Notes: generated by a model from the sequence alone, not told the origin. 64,000 nt of DNA from Limosilactobacillus caviae (GCF_014635905.1 NZ_BMDS01000001.1:62001-126000), one strand, 5' to 3'. Positions 20,444-31,206 are shown, counted from the stretch's first letter. Numbers and translations are program-made.

Positions 20444-22732
20444 ATGAAATTTACAAATGGTTTATGGCTAATAAAAGATAATTTTGATATTAATTCACCA
20501 GCACAGGTCTATGATTATCGTATTAGTGATGATAATAAAAAAGCTACTATTTTTGTACCTTACAAAGCTGTTAACAACCGTGATCAAACTACCGATGTCG
20601 GGGCAACAACAATTGATGTTACGTCACCATTAAAAAACGTCCTTGGTATTAAATTGACTCATTTCGATCAATTTCCAAAACAGCCTAGTTTCCACATTAA
20701 CGACCAGCACGTTCCAATGGATGCCGATATTAAAGAAAATGACCACTTCACTGTAAAATCCGGTGATCTTGCGGTAACTATTCCACTAGGCAAGCAACCC
20801 TTTAAGATGCAGTTCAGGGGCAATGGTAAATTATTAACTTCTTCTGAACCTGGTATGCAAGGAGAAATTACCGACAGAAAATCGGGCAAACATTATATGC
20901 GTGAAGCACTCGATCTTGATGTTAGTGAATATGTTTACGGTTTAGGCGAAAGATTTACTCACTTTGTTAAGAACGGGCAGACCGTTGATACAGTTAATAA
21001 GGACGGTGGAACTGGAAGCGAGCAAACATATAAGAACATTCCATTCTACCTTACTAACCGTGGATACGGAGTCTTTGTCGACCAACCTGAAACAGTATCA
21101 TTTGAAGTAGCATCTGAATACAACGATAAAGTTCAATTCAGTGTGGAAGGGCAAAGTATCCAATACTATGTTATTTATGGTCCTACTCCTAAAGACATCC
21201 TTGTTAATTACACTTCCCTAACCGGAAAACCCGCTCTTCCACCAGCTTGGTCATTCGGACTTTGGCTCACTACTTCCTTTACTACAGACTACAGTGAAGA
21301 AACAGTCCTTAATATTATTGATAAAATGAAAGAAAATAATATTCCATTAGATGTCTTTCATTTTGATTGTTTCTGGATGAAAGGTTTCGAATGGACAAGT
21401 TTTGAATGGGACAAAGATATGTTCCCAGATCCTGCTGGCCTAATTAAAAAAATTCATGACCGCGGCATTAAAGTCTGCGTTTGGCTAAACCCATATATTA
21501 GCCAAAAGTCACGATTATTTAAAGAAGCTCGCGATCAAGGCTATCTAATTAAGCGTCCAGACGGGAATCCATGGCAATGGGACCGATGGCAAGCTGGAAA
21601 CGCATTTGTCGACTTTACAAATCCTAATGCAGTTAAATGGTATCAAAGTTATCTTAAAGACCTATTGAATATGGGCGTCGATGCCTTTAAGACTGACTTT
21701 GGAGAGCGAATTCCTGTTAAAGATGCAGTTTACTTTGACGGCTCTGATCCTAAGAGAATGCACAACTACTATACATTCCTCTATAATCAAACTGTCTTTA
21801 ATGCCATTAAAGAAGTTAAAGGTGAAAAAGAAGCAGTTGTCTTTGCGCGTTCAGCTACGGTTGGCACTCAGCAGTTCCCTGTTAACTGGGGTGGTGATAG
21901 TGATTCTCGTTACACCTCAATGGCTGCTTCTCTTCGTGGAGGCCTTTCCTTTATGAGTTCTGGGTTTGGTTTCTGGAGCCATGACATCGGTGGTTTTAAT
22001 GACCACTGTCCTAGCGATCTTTATAAACGGTGGACCCAATTCGGCCTTCTTTCTACTCACAGCCGTTATCATGGTAGTTCTGAATACCGTGTTCCTTGGC
22101 ATTACGACAAAGAAGCCGTCAACGTTTCTCGTAAATTCGTTAAAAATAAGCTTTCACTAATGCCATATCTGTTTGAGCAAGCAGTTGAAACGCACGAACA
22201 TGGGTACCCAATGATGCGGCCAATGTTTATGGAATTCCCAGCAGATCAAGGCGCTGAAACAATTAGTACGCAGTATATGCTTGGCTCACAATTATTAGTT
22301 GCACCAATCTTTAATGACCGTAGTGAAGCTAAGTATTACCTACCAACTGGTAAGTGGACAAATATCTTAACAAATAAGTCCTACAATATTTCAACTGGTC
22401 AATGGATTAACGAAAAATTTGATTACATGACTTTGCCTCTCCTTGCTCGACAAAATGCCATTCTTCTTACTAATCCTAACGCAGAGCACGCTAAATATGA
22501 TTACTTAACTGCCCCAGAGCTTCATGTTTATCAGCCAACAGAAGGTACTCACACCCAAGACATTGTCGATGAAGAAGGAAATCATCACGGTCAAGTTTCT
22601 GTTTCGCGTAATGGCGATAAAATAACTGTTGATACTTCTGCAATGAACCAATTGCCAAAATTATTTGTCCATCTTGATGATCAGGTTAAGACCTTCGACT
22701 TGACGGATAAGATTCAATCAGTACAATTATAG
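20444..22732 (+). CDS. yicI: GH31 alpha-xylosidase (YicI-like)
   Basis: This 762-residue intracellular GH31 enzyme most likely removes alpha-linked xylose, for instance from isoprimeverose (xylosyl-alpha-1,6-glucose), a xyloglucan fragment. The nucleophile Asp418 is in KTDFGERIP, the form typical of alpha-xylosidases, and the acid/base Asp485 is in NWGGDSDSRY. These numbers are within a few residues of those of E. coli YicI (416 and 482), and the length is also similar. There is no signal peptide. AAGGAGGA lies before the ATG. It is transcribed divergently from the GPH symporter operon and is followed by the ROK repressor gene. Alpha-glucosidase activity is the alternative. Confidence 0.9.
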   Translation: MKFTNGLWLIKDNFDINSPAQVYDYRISDDNKKATIFVPYKAVNNRDQTTDVGATTIDVTSPLKNVLGIKLTHFDQFPKQPSFHINDQHVPMDADIKENDHFTVKSGDLAVTIPLGKQPFKMQFRGNGKLLTSSEPGMQGEITDRKSGKHYMREALDLDVSEYVYGLGERFTHFVKNGQTVDTVNKDGGTGSEQTYKNIPFYLTNRGYGVFVDQPETVSFEVASEYNDKVQFSVEGQSIQYYVIYGPTPKDILVNYTSLTGKPALPPAWSFGLWLTTSFTTDYSEETVLNIIDKMKENNIPLDVFHFDCFWMKGFEWTSFEWDKDMFPDPAGLIKKIHDRGIKVCVWLNPYISQKSRLFKEARDQGYLIKRPDGNPWQWDRWQAGNAFVDFTNPNAVKWYQSYLKDLLNMGVDAFKTDFGERIPVKDAVYFDGSDPKRMHNYYTFLYNQTVFNAIKEVKGEKEAVVFARSATVGTQQFPVNWGGDSDSRYTSMAASLRGGLSFMSSGFGFWSHDIGGFNDHCPSDLYKRWTQFGLLSTHSRYHGSSEYRVPWHYDKEAVNVSRKFVKNKLSLMPYLFEQAVETHEHGYPMMRPMFMEFPADQGAETISTQYMLGSQLLVAPIFNDRSEAKYYLPTGKWTNILTNKSYNISTGQWINEKFDYMTLPLLARQNAILLTNPNAEHAKYDYLTAPELHVYQPTEGTHTQDIVDEEGNHHGQVSVSRNGDKITVDTSAMNQLPKLFVHLDDQVKTFDLTDKIQSVQL

Positions 22733-22784
22733 TGTTTCAACTTATTCTCTTACTCAAAATACAACAATCGAATCTTACAAATTC

Positions 22785-22824
22785 TAGTGGGAATAGAGTT
22801 ATTTTTCTACTCCCGCTTTTTTAT
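22785..22824 (+). terminator. terminator after the GH31 gene
   Basis: A hairpin with arms GTGGGAATAG and CTACTCCCGC (G-U pairs included) is followed by TTTTTT. It lies between the GH31 stop and the ROK repressor ribosome site, so the repressor gets only readthrough or its own transcripts. Confidence 0.65.
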
Positions 22825-22839
22825 TTACGGAGGCCAGTC

Positions 22840-24006
22840 ATGGACAAAAATAATAATCATGATTTAACGCGAACTATTAATTTAAAGGCAGTTACAAAAG
22901 AACTATTTAATCACTCTGCCATTTCACGCGCTGATATTGCTCGTAATACTGGTCTCCATAAATCAACAATCTCATCACTGTTTAAGGAACTTGATGACCG
23001 TAATTACATCAAACGCATTGGCCGCGGCTCATCAACAGAAAGCGGCGGACGCAAACCAGAGATTTATCGTTTCAACGAAAATTATGGTTACGTTGCTTGT
23101 TTTAATATTACCTATGCACATCTTCATATTATGTTCCTTAACATGGCAGGACATGAGCTTAGTTATCACCGCATTGATTTAGCAAATCATGAAATCTTAA
23201 CTGTAATGAACTTAATTAATCAGGCACTTGAAAAAGCAAAGGATAAATATGCAACTGAACGAGGCTTATTAGGAATTAGTTTTTCAATTCATGCCGTAGT
23301 AGATCACAATAAGGTAATCCATTCTCCCTATTTTCCACTAAATGGTATTGATTTACGAGAATATTATGAAAAACATTACGGTGTACCTGTCTTAATCGAA
23401 AACGAAGCTAATCTGGCTGCTATTTTTGAGCGGGACTATGCAAATCAATCAACACCCAAAAATTTCATTGTCCTTAGCGTTCATCGCGGCCCTGGAATCG
23501 GTATTATTGCAAATCATCAATTATTCAGCGGCTTTCGTGGAATGGTTGGTGAATTAGGAAGTGTAAAAGTCCCCAATCAACAAGGAAAACTGCAAGAAGT
23601 CGGTGATTATTGCTCAGTTGATTTTATCCAGCAGCAGTTAGAAAAGGCAACCGGACATAGTAATCTTTCTTATCGCGAAATTCACCAATTAACTCGGCAT
23701 CCCAATGCAAAAGTTGAGAAAGTGCTTAATAATACTGTAGAAATATTCAGTCAGCTCATTATTAACTTAACTTATCTTTACGGTCCCGAAAGAATCTACA
23801 TCAATTCGCCATTGCTAGAAGTTATGCCTGCATTTACTCTTAAACTTAACAAAAAACTCCAAGAGTATGAGTATCAGGTGCCCTTAAAGATTATTAACGG
23901 GTCACAATACGTCTCATTACTTGGAGCTGGTGCCTTAATTATTCGCCATGTTCTTGGATTGGAAAACGTTGCTCTTAAATTTCAGTGGTCGCGAAAAATC
24001 GATTAA
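22840..24006 (+). CDS. ROK-family transcriptional repressor (XylR-like)
   Basis: This 388-residue regulator has an N-terminal winged helix-turn-helix at about residues 15-60 (ISRADIARNTGLHKSTISSL), a wing with ESGGRKP, and a C-terminal ROK sugar-binding domain with ENEANLAA and GMVGELGS. XylR repressors have this layout. It probably binds the two 7-bp-arm palindromes upstream of the GH31 and GPH genes and releases them on binding a sugar. Like the ROK kinase nearby, its zinc region is altered (one Cys in GDYCSVDF). The ATG at 22840 is supported by CGGAGG seven bases upstream. The frame is open further upstream, but that stretch covers the terminator and is not coding. Confidence 0.88.
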   Translation: MDKNNNHDLTRTINLKAVTKELFNHSAISRADIARNTGLHKSTISSLFKELDDRNYIKRIGRGSSTESGGRKPEIYRFNENYGYVACFNITYAHLHIMFLNMAGHELSYHRIDLANHEILTVMNLINQALEKAKDKYATERGLLGISFSIHAVVDHNKVIHSPYFPLNGIDLREYYEKHYGVPVLIENEANLAAIFERDYANQSTPKNFIVLSVHRGPGIGIIANHQLFSGFRGMVGELGSVKVPNQQGKLQEVGDYCSVDFIQQQLEKATGHSNLSYREIHQLTRHPNAKVEKVLNNTVEIFSQLIINLTYLYGPERIYINSPLLEVMPAFTLKLNKKLQEYEYQVPLKIINGSQYVSLLGAGALIIRHVLGLENVALKFQWSRKID

Positions 24007-24028
24007 CTGCTTTTTTAATAAAAAATAT

Positions 24029-24074
24029 AATCCGTTCAATAAGGCTAAATTACCTATTTGAACGGATTTTTTTA
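24029..24074. terminator. bidirectional terminator between ROK repressor and TetR gene
   Basis: Perfect arms AATCCGTTCAA and TTGAACGGATT are followed by seven T on +. The preceding A run serves the convergent tetR-type gene. Confidence 0.85.
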
Positions 24075-24713
24075 CTCTGAATATGACTTATAAATTTCAA
24101 TCAATTCTACCGGAGACTTAGTTTGAACTAAACCAGCAATCGATTTAATTTCATTAATGCTTAAGGAATCAGGCGCCGCACCCCATAACATCAATAAATT
24201 GACAATAGTATTGATGTAGAGCGTCTTAATAAACGCAAATGGTAACGGTGACTTGACATCAGCCTTGCTTATATCAATATCACCAAATAAATATGGGACA
24301 CGAGCATCAAATTCGTCGTTTGCTAACTCGACAATCATTTGATAAAGCTGCATGTCACCATTTGAAGAAAGCAAGTTTACCAAGAAATGCTTGTTCTCAT
24401 TGCAAAATGATAAAGTCTGGTTAAAAGCAACACCAGCTAAATTCTTGATCTCATCAGCATCCGGAAGATGATTGTCATTCTTTAAAGTCTCTCGATCAGT
24501 TATCAACGCTTGTCGTAACTTATTTAATAATTCATCTTCTATATCATGAAGAAGTTCATGTTTATTTTGATAGTAATTGTAGAAGGTTTTCTTACTGATC
24601 TCCGCACTATTTACAATATCATTTGTAGTAACTTCAGACAGTTTTTTAGAATCTAGAACGGCAATGAATCCTTCTTTTATTCGATTTAACGTATTAATCT
24701 TGCGAATATCCAT
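24072..24713 (-). CDS. TetR/AcrR-family transcriptional regulator
   Basis: This 213-residue protein has a TetR-type N-terminal HTH at about residues 8-55 (TTNDIVNSAEISKKTFYNYYQNKHELL). The rest is helical and would hold an effector-binding domain, but nothing in it points to a ligand. AGGAGG lies seven bases before the ATG. It stands alone: the upstream side is a 460 bp gene-free region and the downstream side a convergent gene. The target could be its own promoter or the unexplained transcript upstream. The function is otherwise open. Confidence 0.85.
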   Translation of the reverse strand: MDIRKINTLNRIKEGFIAVLDSKKLSEVTTNDIVNSAEISKKTFYNYYQNKHELLHDIEDELLNKLRQALITDRETLKNDNHLPDADEIKNLAGVAFNQTLSFCNENKHFLVNLLSSNGDMQLYQMIVELANDEFDARVPYLFGDIDISKADVKSPLPFAFIKTLYINTIVNLLMLWGAAPDSLSINEIKSIAGLVQTKSPVELIEIYKSYSE

Positions 24714-24841
24714 CTTTTACCTCCTAGTACTTTAGCATAATACTATTTCAAGTTAAAAAATAGTAAAAATTGATCCTCAGCTAAAGAAAATATATTTTTA
24801 GTGGAACTTTTACACTATTGGTGCATAATCTCTCAATACTG

Positions 24842-24870
24842 TTAACAAGTGATAAATAAGGTGTTAAGAT
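24842..24870 (+). promoter_or_regulatory. candidate promoter of the orphan RNA
   Basis: TTAACA (24842-24847) and TAAGAT (24865-24870) are 17 bp apart, one and two mismatches from the consensus boxes. Transcription would start near 24877 and run away from the tetR-type gene. Confidence 0.35.
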
Positions 24871-24876
24871 ACACCT

Positions 24877-25150
24877 GAATTGAAATTCTAACGATAAAGA
24901 CAACTTTGAAGAAAAGAATCTATTTTTATATCCTTATCTTTTTTCTCATTTTAATAAGGATAATTTCAAATAAACTCCCAAAACTTAACAGTTCTTTCTT
25001 CTAGGGTGGTGCCAATGGTTGCTTTTTTCATTAGGCTCTTCAATCGGACAAAACGTCCATTTAATTAGTAGCCGATAATGTGCGATATCCGCTACTGTTA
25101 TTATCTAAAAAATAAGTGTTCAACGATTGTGCAGTCGTTGAACACTTTTT
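24877..25150 (+). ncRNA. candidate structured RNA, T-box-like remnant
   Basis: About 270 bases between a promoter-like pair and a perfect terminator carry the T-box-like AGGGTGGTGCC at about 25002-25012, preceded by AACGATAAAGACAACTTTG, which recalls the start of T-box stem I. GGACAAAACGTCC follows, and then an imperfect hairpin with arms AGTAGC and GCTACT (about 25066-25099). No gene follows on the same strand, so it would be an orphan or decayed leader. The T-box core departs from the consensus after the first seven bases. It could also be a small regulatory RNA or chance. Confidence 0.25.
25114..25150. terminator. strong bidirectional terminator
   Basis: Perfect 13-bp arms AAGTGTTCAACGA and TCGTTGAACACTT are flanked by an A run on the left and T run on the right. 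It ends the APC permease transcript on - and any plus-strand transcript from the gap. Confidence 0.88.
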
Positions 25151-25174
25151 AATTCTGTAGAGTCTTTGTTTTAT

Positions 25175-26560
25175 TTATTTTTCGTTTTCCGCCCGTTCAC
25201 GTCTCGTTAGCCAGAATAAGATTAACGGTAAAATTATAAAGCCAAAAAGCATTCCAAAAATCGCAAACCAATTTGGCACCAATTGTCCGTTATGCCTAAT
25301 ACTAAATTCACTTACCCAATCATAACGAAGCAGTAAGAAGACAGTAATAACGACGGAAAGAATTGGTAAAATCACATCAGTAAAGAAATGTTTGTTAGCT
25401 GGTAGGATTTCTTCACGATTTGTTCCCCGATAGAAGCGAATAACTCCTAGCGGGATAACAATAAACTCAAAGAACCGCACCGTTGCGCTAATAACGATAA
25501 TCGTTGGCAAATTATATTGGAACGCCATCGGAATCCCCATTGCCAACACTAATGTAATTACAAATGAAACTAATGGGAAATTTCGCTTCGTTCGCCGAGC
25601 AATAAATTGCGGCACCTGGTTTTCATTAGCCATTGCTTCTAATACTCGCGGTGTATGGAAAGAAGAAGCGACATTAATCCCAAACATCGAAATAATAGCA
25701 CCTACAAGAATCACATCTTGTAATACTTTATTATGAAAGATTGCGACCAATGCAACAACCTGTTTTGTTGTAACCATCGCAGCAGGATTTACCATCATCG
25801 CTACTGCAATTGTACAAATATAAACAAGTGCAATCACGAGGATCGCCAGTGGAATTGCACGGGGTAAATTTTTCTCTGGTTCTTTCATATCTTCCGAACC
25901 AGTAGCAACTGCTTCAAATCCGGTAAAGGCATAGAATGCAGAAATCACTGCCATTACGAATCCAGACGTTGTGAATGCTGGGATTAATGGTTTGCCGGTG
26001 CTAGTTGTCATATCGTTAAGCTCATTAAAATGGTTAGCTCCGGTTTTAAGTAAAACAACTATCCCCGCTACAATAATTAGGGCAAGCGCACCTAACTTAC
26101 CAATCGTTGATAAGTCATTAATAACCGTAAATACCCGTCTTCCCATCATATTAATTATCATAATAATCAACATTAGGACAATAAAGCCAAGGGTGATATT
26201 CCAAAATGACTGGTTCCAGCCAAAAATAGAAAAAGTCGTCCGAATAACACCGACCGCCATTACACCCCAAGCAACTGAGGCTGAAAAGAACCGAACAACC
26301 CCCATGTAAAAGCCCATGTTCTCCCCATATGCCGCTTTGGCATACGAGTAAGCTGCCCCGCTTTTGTTGACATATTTAGCAGCGGCAGCAAATGTAATTG
26401 CAAGAATTGATGCGAAAATTGCCGCAAAGAAATAGGCTAAAGGTGCCTTAGTTCCGACCATTGAAACAACCGATCCCGGGGTTAAGAAAATCCCCGACCC
26501 AATGATTGAATTAATCGCTAACAATACGATAGACCAAAAGCCTAGTTTTGTCTTTGTCAT
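25175..26560 (-). CDS. APC-superfamily amino acid permease
   Basis: This 461-residue protein has about 12 TM segments and the APC start LLAINSIIGSGIFLTPGSV. FTGFEAVATGSEDMKEPEKNLPRAIP in the middle is typical of the amino acid/polyamine/organocation group. It is co-transcribed with the upstream gamma-glutamyl hydrolase, with only a few bases between them and AGAAGGA within the intergenic bases. The coupling suggests that it carries a gamma-glutamyl compound, glutamate, GABA or an amine product of the hydrolase. The sequence alone does not give the substrate. Confidence 0.87.
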   Translation of the reverse strand: MTKTKLGFWSIVLLAINSIIGSGIFLTPGSVVSMVGTKAPLAYFFAAIFASILAITFAAAAKYVNKSGAAYSYAKAAYGENMGFYMGVVRFFSASVAWGVMAVGVIRTTFSIFGWNQSFWNITLGFIVLMLIIMIINMMGRRVFTVINDLSTIGKLGALALIIVAGIVVLLKTGANHFNELNDMTTSTGKPLIPAFTTSGFVMAVISAFYAFTGFEAVATGSEDMKEPEKNLPRAIPLAILVIALVYICTIAVAMMVNPAAMVTTKQVVALVAIFHNKVLQDVILVGAIISMFGINVASSFHTPRVLEAMANENQVPQFIARRTKRNFPLVSFVITLVLAMGIPMAFQYNLPTIIVISATVRFFEFIVIPLGVIRFYRGTNREEILPANKHFFTDVILPILSVVITVFLLLRYDWVSEFSIRHNGQLVPNWFAIFGMLFGFIILPLILFWLTRRERAENEK

Positions 26561-26565
26561 CCCTT

Positions 26566-27297
26566 TTATCCTTCTTTCGCTGACTTCTTAATTAAATCAA
26601 TAAATAGTTTGTTCATTTCTGGATCGCTACGATGAAGCATTTCTGGATGCCATTGGACGCCGATCAATGAACCATCATTATTTTCAACGGCTTCAATAAC
26701 CCCATCTTTCGCGTGCGCAACAGGGTTAAGGCCCTTTCCTACCTCTTTGATTAATTGGTGGTGAAAAGTGTTTACACTCAGTTCCTTTTTACCAAATAAC
26801 TTTGCAAGATAGCTTTTCGGTTCTAGAACTACTGATTGTGTTTCAAGATCAGGAGTGTGACCCTGGCTATGTTTTAATGTCAATTGTTCACGATAACTAA
26901 AATCTTGGTAGAGTGAACCGCCATGGGCAACATTAATTAATTGTGCGCCACGACAAATTCCCAATACCGGTTTTTGCTGTTTCTCTGCTTCTCGTAGTAA
27001 TAACATGTCGAAACTATCACGAGCAGGCCAGATCTCGTCAATTTTAGGCAAGGATTCTTCGCCGTAAAGACGCGGATCAATATCATGACCGCCTGACAAA
27101 ATCAGCCCATCAACGTTTTTAACCTGCATAACTGTTACTTCCGGGTCTTCATTAAATGGAATAATATAAGGAACCCCGTTATTTTGAATTACTGAATCAA
27201 CATAATCTTCATTAACATAACTACGGTAATATCCCGGCCATGGACCTTGTTGCTTAATAATCCGTGAGCCTGATATTCCAATAATCGGCTTTTTCAT
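26566..27297 (-). CDS. class C26 gamma-glutamyl-gamma-aminobutyrate hydrolase family protein (first copy)
   Basis: This 243-residue cytoplasmic class I amidotransferase-like hydrolase is of the peptidase C26 (PuuD) group, which cleaves gamma-glutamyl bonds. The catalytic Cys115 is in LGICRGAQ and the His-Glu pair in GVQWHPE. LSGGHDIDP is typical of the family. The ATG at 27297 is chosen because GAGAGGAG lies seven bases upstream. An earlier in-frame start would overlap that site. It is followed at once by an APC permease gene. A second C26 gene lies at 37.6 kb, next to gshA. No putrescine pathway genes are present, so a role on gamma-glutamyl peptides is as likely as gamma-glutamyl-GABA. Confidence 0.85.
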   Translation of the reverse strand: MKKPIIGISGSRIIKQQGPWPGYYRSYVNEDYVDSVIQNNGVPYIIPFNEDPEVTVMQVKNVDGLILSGGHDIDPRLYGEESLPKIDEIWPARDSFDMLLLREAEKQQKPVLGICRGAQLINVAHGGSLYQDFSYREQLTLKHSQGHTPDLETQSVVLEPKSYLAKLFGKKELSVNTFHHQLIKEVGKGLNPVAHAKDGVIEAVENNDGSLIGVQWHPEMLHRSDPEMNKLFIDLIKKSAKEG

Positions 27298-27436
27298 CGT
27301 TTTCTCCTCTCTCAATTTATGCATAAGTTTTATAATAACTATTTATTAAAAATAAGTAAATAAAAAGTAAGCATTTATCGATAAGTTTTCTTATGATATA
27401 CTATTTCAAAACAGATGTTCGATTAGAGGCATTCGT

Positions 27437-27823
27437 ATGAGAAATATCATTTTAAATCCAACAAAACGCCGAGTACAAAAAATTAACCGGCGCATTGAAG
27501 AGATTTATCGTCCACGACAAAAGCAGGCACTGATGGTTTTTACTACTAATATTGGCGATCATCCAATGTATAAAATCAGCCTCGATACATTTCCCGCACT
27601 CGGTACCGGAATATCTACCACCATGGTCAGTGAAATTGCGCCCCAAGACATTACAAAAGAGCAGTATATTCTCTTGCTTTACGAGCTTTACCGCCATTGG
27701 GAAAAGCTGCCTTTTGTCTGTCGCGGCTTTACGCCTCAGCAGGTTCGCTGGTTCCGCAAAAAATTTGGGACGCGTGTATTTAGCGAATACGCTACTGTTG
27801 ACTGGTGGAGAAATATTAGATAA
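27437..27823 (+). CDS. hypothetical 128-residue basic protein
   Basis: I do not recognise this protein. It is rich in Arg and Lys at both ends (NPTKRRVQKINRRIEEIYRPRQK and WFRKKFGTRVF), has no signal peptide or membrane segment, and looks like one compact alpha/beta domain. It is divergent from the C26 gene and has its own terminator, so it forms a single-gene unit. The base composition is like its neighbours. The ATG has only a weak upstream purine stretch (GATTAGAGG). The protein could be a nucleic-acid-binding or phage-derived small protein, but nothing proves that. Confidence 0.6.
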   Translation: MRNIILNPTKRRVQKINRRIEEIYRPRQKQALMVFTTNIGDHPMYKISLDTFPALGTGISTTMVSEIAPQDITKEQYILLLYELYRHWEKLPFVCRGFTPQQVRWFRKKFGTRVFSEYATVDWWRNIR

Positions 27824-27825
27824 AA

Positions 27826-27872
27826 AAAGTCAGGTCAATACAGTCACTAAATGCTGATATGACTTGACTTTA
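27826..27872 (+). terminator. terminator after the 128-residue gene
   Basis: Arms AAGTCAGGTCA and TGACTTGACTT pair with one G-U. There is an A run on the left and a short T run on the right. Confidence 0.65.
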
Positions 27873-27877
27873 AGTAG

Positions 27878-27903
27878 AAAAAAGAGGCTATTCCTAAGCC
27901 CCT
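27878..27903 (-). terminator. pyrR terminator
   Basis: On the minus strand GGGGCT and AGCCTC pair around a 7-base loop and are followed by TTTTTT, just after the pyrR stop. Confidence 0.7.
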
Positions 27904-27908
27904 AGTTG

Positions 27909-28573
<665 letters not shown>

Positions 28574-28579
28574 ATTATT

Positions 28580-28608
28580 ATTCTAAGGGTCAATCGCGTT
28601 GCTGTCAA
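28580..28608 (-). promoter_or_regulatory. pyrR promoter
   Basis: On the minus strand -35 TTGACA (28603-28608) and -10 TAGAAT (28580-28585) are 17 bp apart. Transcription would start near 28573. Confidence 0.75.
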
Positions 28609-28639
28609 TCTTCCTAGTTATTGAACTCATCATTTAGAT

Positions 28640-28685
28640 AAAAAGCTTCTAACGCTCAAAAATGTAAACGTTAGAAGCTCTTTTT

Positions 28686-28687
<2 letters not shown>
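28640..28687 (-). terminator. purA terminator
   Basis: Perfect arms AGCTTCTAACG (28644-28654) and CGTTAGAAGCT (28669-28679) are followed on the minus strand by TTTTT. It separates purA from the pyrR promoter. Confidence 0.88.
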
Positions 28688-29984
<1,297 letters not shown>

Positions 29985-30035
29985 TTAATTTCACCTCATG
30001 GTTTAGTTTTCTAAAATTAACGTTTTTACTTCGCT

Positions 30036-30064
30036 ATTCTACCGAATTAATTTCCTATCGTCAA
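30036..30064 (-). promoter_or_regulatory. purA promoter
   Basis: On the minus strand -35 TTGACG (30059-30064) is 17 bp from -10 TAGAAT (30036-30041). Confidence 0.72.
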
Positions 30065-30116
30065 CCGTTTTATCGAACTATTTTTTATTAGCATTAACTA
30101 AATGTACGCTCTTTTG

Positions 30117-30145
30117 TTGACGCACATCATATTTTAATGCATAAT
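30117..30145 (+). promoter_or_regulatory. guaC promoter
   Basis: -35 TTGACG (30117-30122) and -10 CATAAT (30140-30145) are 17 bp apart. The purA and guaC promoters face away from each other with about 50 bp between their -35 boxes. Confidence 0.7.
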
Positions 30146-30181
30146 GATTACGGTAATTTTTGAAAAGGAGCTGCTGCCCTA

Positions 30182-31156
30182 ATGAGAACATTTGATTATG
30201 ATGATATTCAATTGGTGCCTAATAAATGTGTAATTAAGAGTCGTAAAGAGGCTGATACAAGTGTGAAGTTCGGTCCGCGCACATTCAAAATCCCTGTTGT
30301 TCCTGCTAATATGGAGAGTGTTATTGACGAGGATCTAGCTATTTGGCTTGCCCAAAATGGTTATTATTATGTCATGCATCGTTTTGAACCGGATAAACGG
30401 GCAGCATTCATTAAGGCAATGCATGATAGAGGCTTGTATGCTTCGATTTCTGTTGGAATAAAAGATAATGAATACAAATTTATTGATCAGCTAAAATCCG
30501 AACAATTAATTCCAGAATATATCACAATTGATGTTGCCCATGGTCATTCTGATTTTGTAATTAAAATGATTAAATACATTAAAGAACAGCTTCCTGATAC
30601 TTTCGTCACTGCAGGTAACGTTGCAACTCCTGAAGCTGTCCGTGATCTCGAGAATGCCGGTGCAGATGCAACTAAGGTCGGAGTCGGTCCTGGTAAGGCA
30701 TGTATTACCAAGTTAAAGACTGGTTTTGGTACTGGAGGCTGGCAATTATCTGCAATTCGCTGGTGTGCAAAGGCTGCTCGTAAACCAATCATTGCAGATG
30801 GCGGAATTAGACATAATGGCGACATCGCTAAATCCGTTCGTTTCGGGGCTTCAATGGTCATGATCGGCTCATTGCTCGCTGGTCACTTGGAATCTCCTGG
30901 TCATGTTATTAATATCGATGGGAAAAAGTATAAACAATACTGGGGCTCTGCATCTGAAGTTCAAAAGGGCGCATACCGTAACGTCGAAGGAAAACAAATG
31001 CTCGTCCCATATCGCGGTTCAATTAAAGATACTTTAACCGAAATGCAAGAAGATCTACAGTCCTCTATTTCATACTCTGGCGGTCGTGATCTCGAAGCTA
31101 TTCGTAAAGTAGATTATATGATTGTGAAAGATTCAATTATGAATGGTGACTTCTAA
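30182..31156 (+). CDS. guaC: GMP reductase (type 2)
   Basis: GuaC turns GMP into IMP and ammonia with NADPH, allowing guanine compounds to feed adenine nucleotides. The protein has 324 residues and no CBS domains, which separates it from IMP dehydrogenase. The catalytic loop [20 protein letters not shown] holds the active-site cysteine and the GMP reductase-specific [25 protein letters not shown] binds the phosphate. AAGGAG precedes the ATG. It is a single-gene unit with its own terminator, divergent from purA. Confidence 0.95.
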   Translation: MRTFDYDDIQLVPNKCVIKSRKEADTSVKFGPRTFKIPVVPANMESVIDEDLAIWLAQNGYYYVMHRFEPDKRAAFIKAMHDRGLYASISVGIKDNEYKFIDQLKSEQLIPEYITIDVAHGHSDFVIKMIKYIKEQLPDTFVTAGNVATPEAVRDLENAGADATKVGVGPGKACITKLKTGFGTGGWQLSAIRWCAKAARKPIIADGGIRHNGDIAKSVRFGASMVMIGSLLAGHLESPGHVINIDGKKYKQYWGSASEVQKGAYRNVEGKQMLVPYRGSIKDTLTEMQEDLQSSISYSGGRDLEAIRKVDYMIVKDSIMNGDF

Positions 31157-31161
31157 CAAAT

Positions 31162-31206
31162 AACGACTTATATTTGCATTAATTGAGTAAATATAAGTCG
31201 TTTTTT
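31162..31206 (+). terminator. guaC terminator
   Basis: Perfect arms AACGACTTATATTT and AAATATAAGTCGTT are followed by a T run. Confidence 0.88.

Larger units (their letters stand above)
24714..25174. other. gene-free interval holding a candidate RNA
   Basis: No open frame with a ribosome site is visible in these 461 bases. The interval holds a plus-strand promoter-like pair, several small hairpins, a T-box-like core AGGGTGGTGCC and a strong terminator at the right end. These parts are described in separate entries. Confidence 0.6.

Noticed and set aside
22732-22839. Upstream extension of the ROK repressor
   Set aside because: This stretch contains a terminator hairpin and lacks a ribosome site, and its translation is not like the HTH family start.
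29985-30181. PurR boxes between purA and guaC
   Set aside because: TACCGAATTAAT and ATCGAACTAT resemble half boxes, but orientation and spacing do not fit a paired PurBox.
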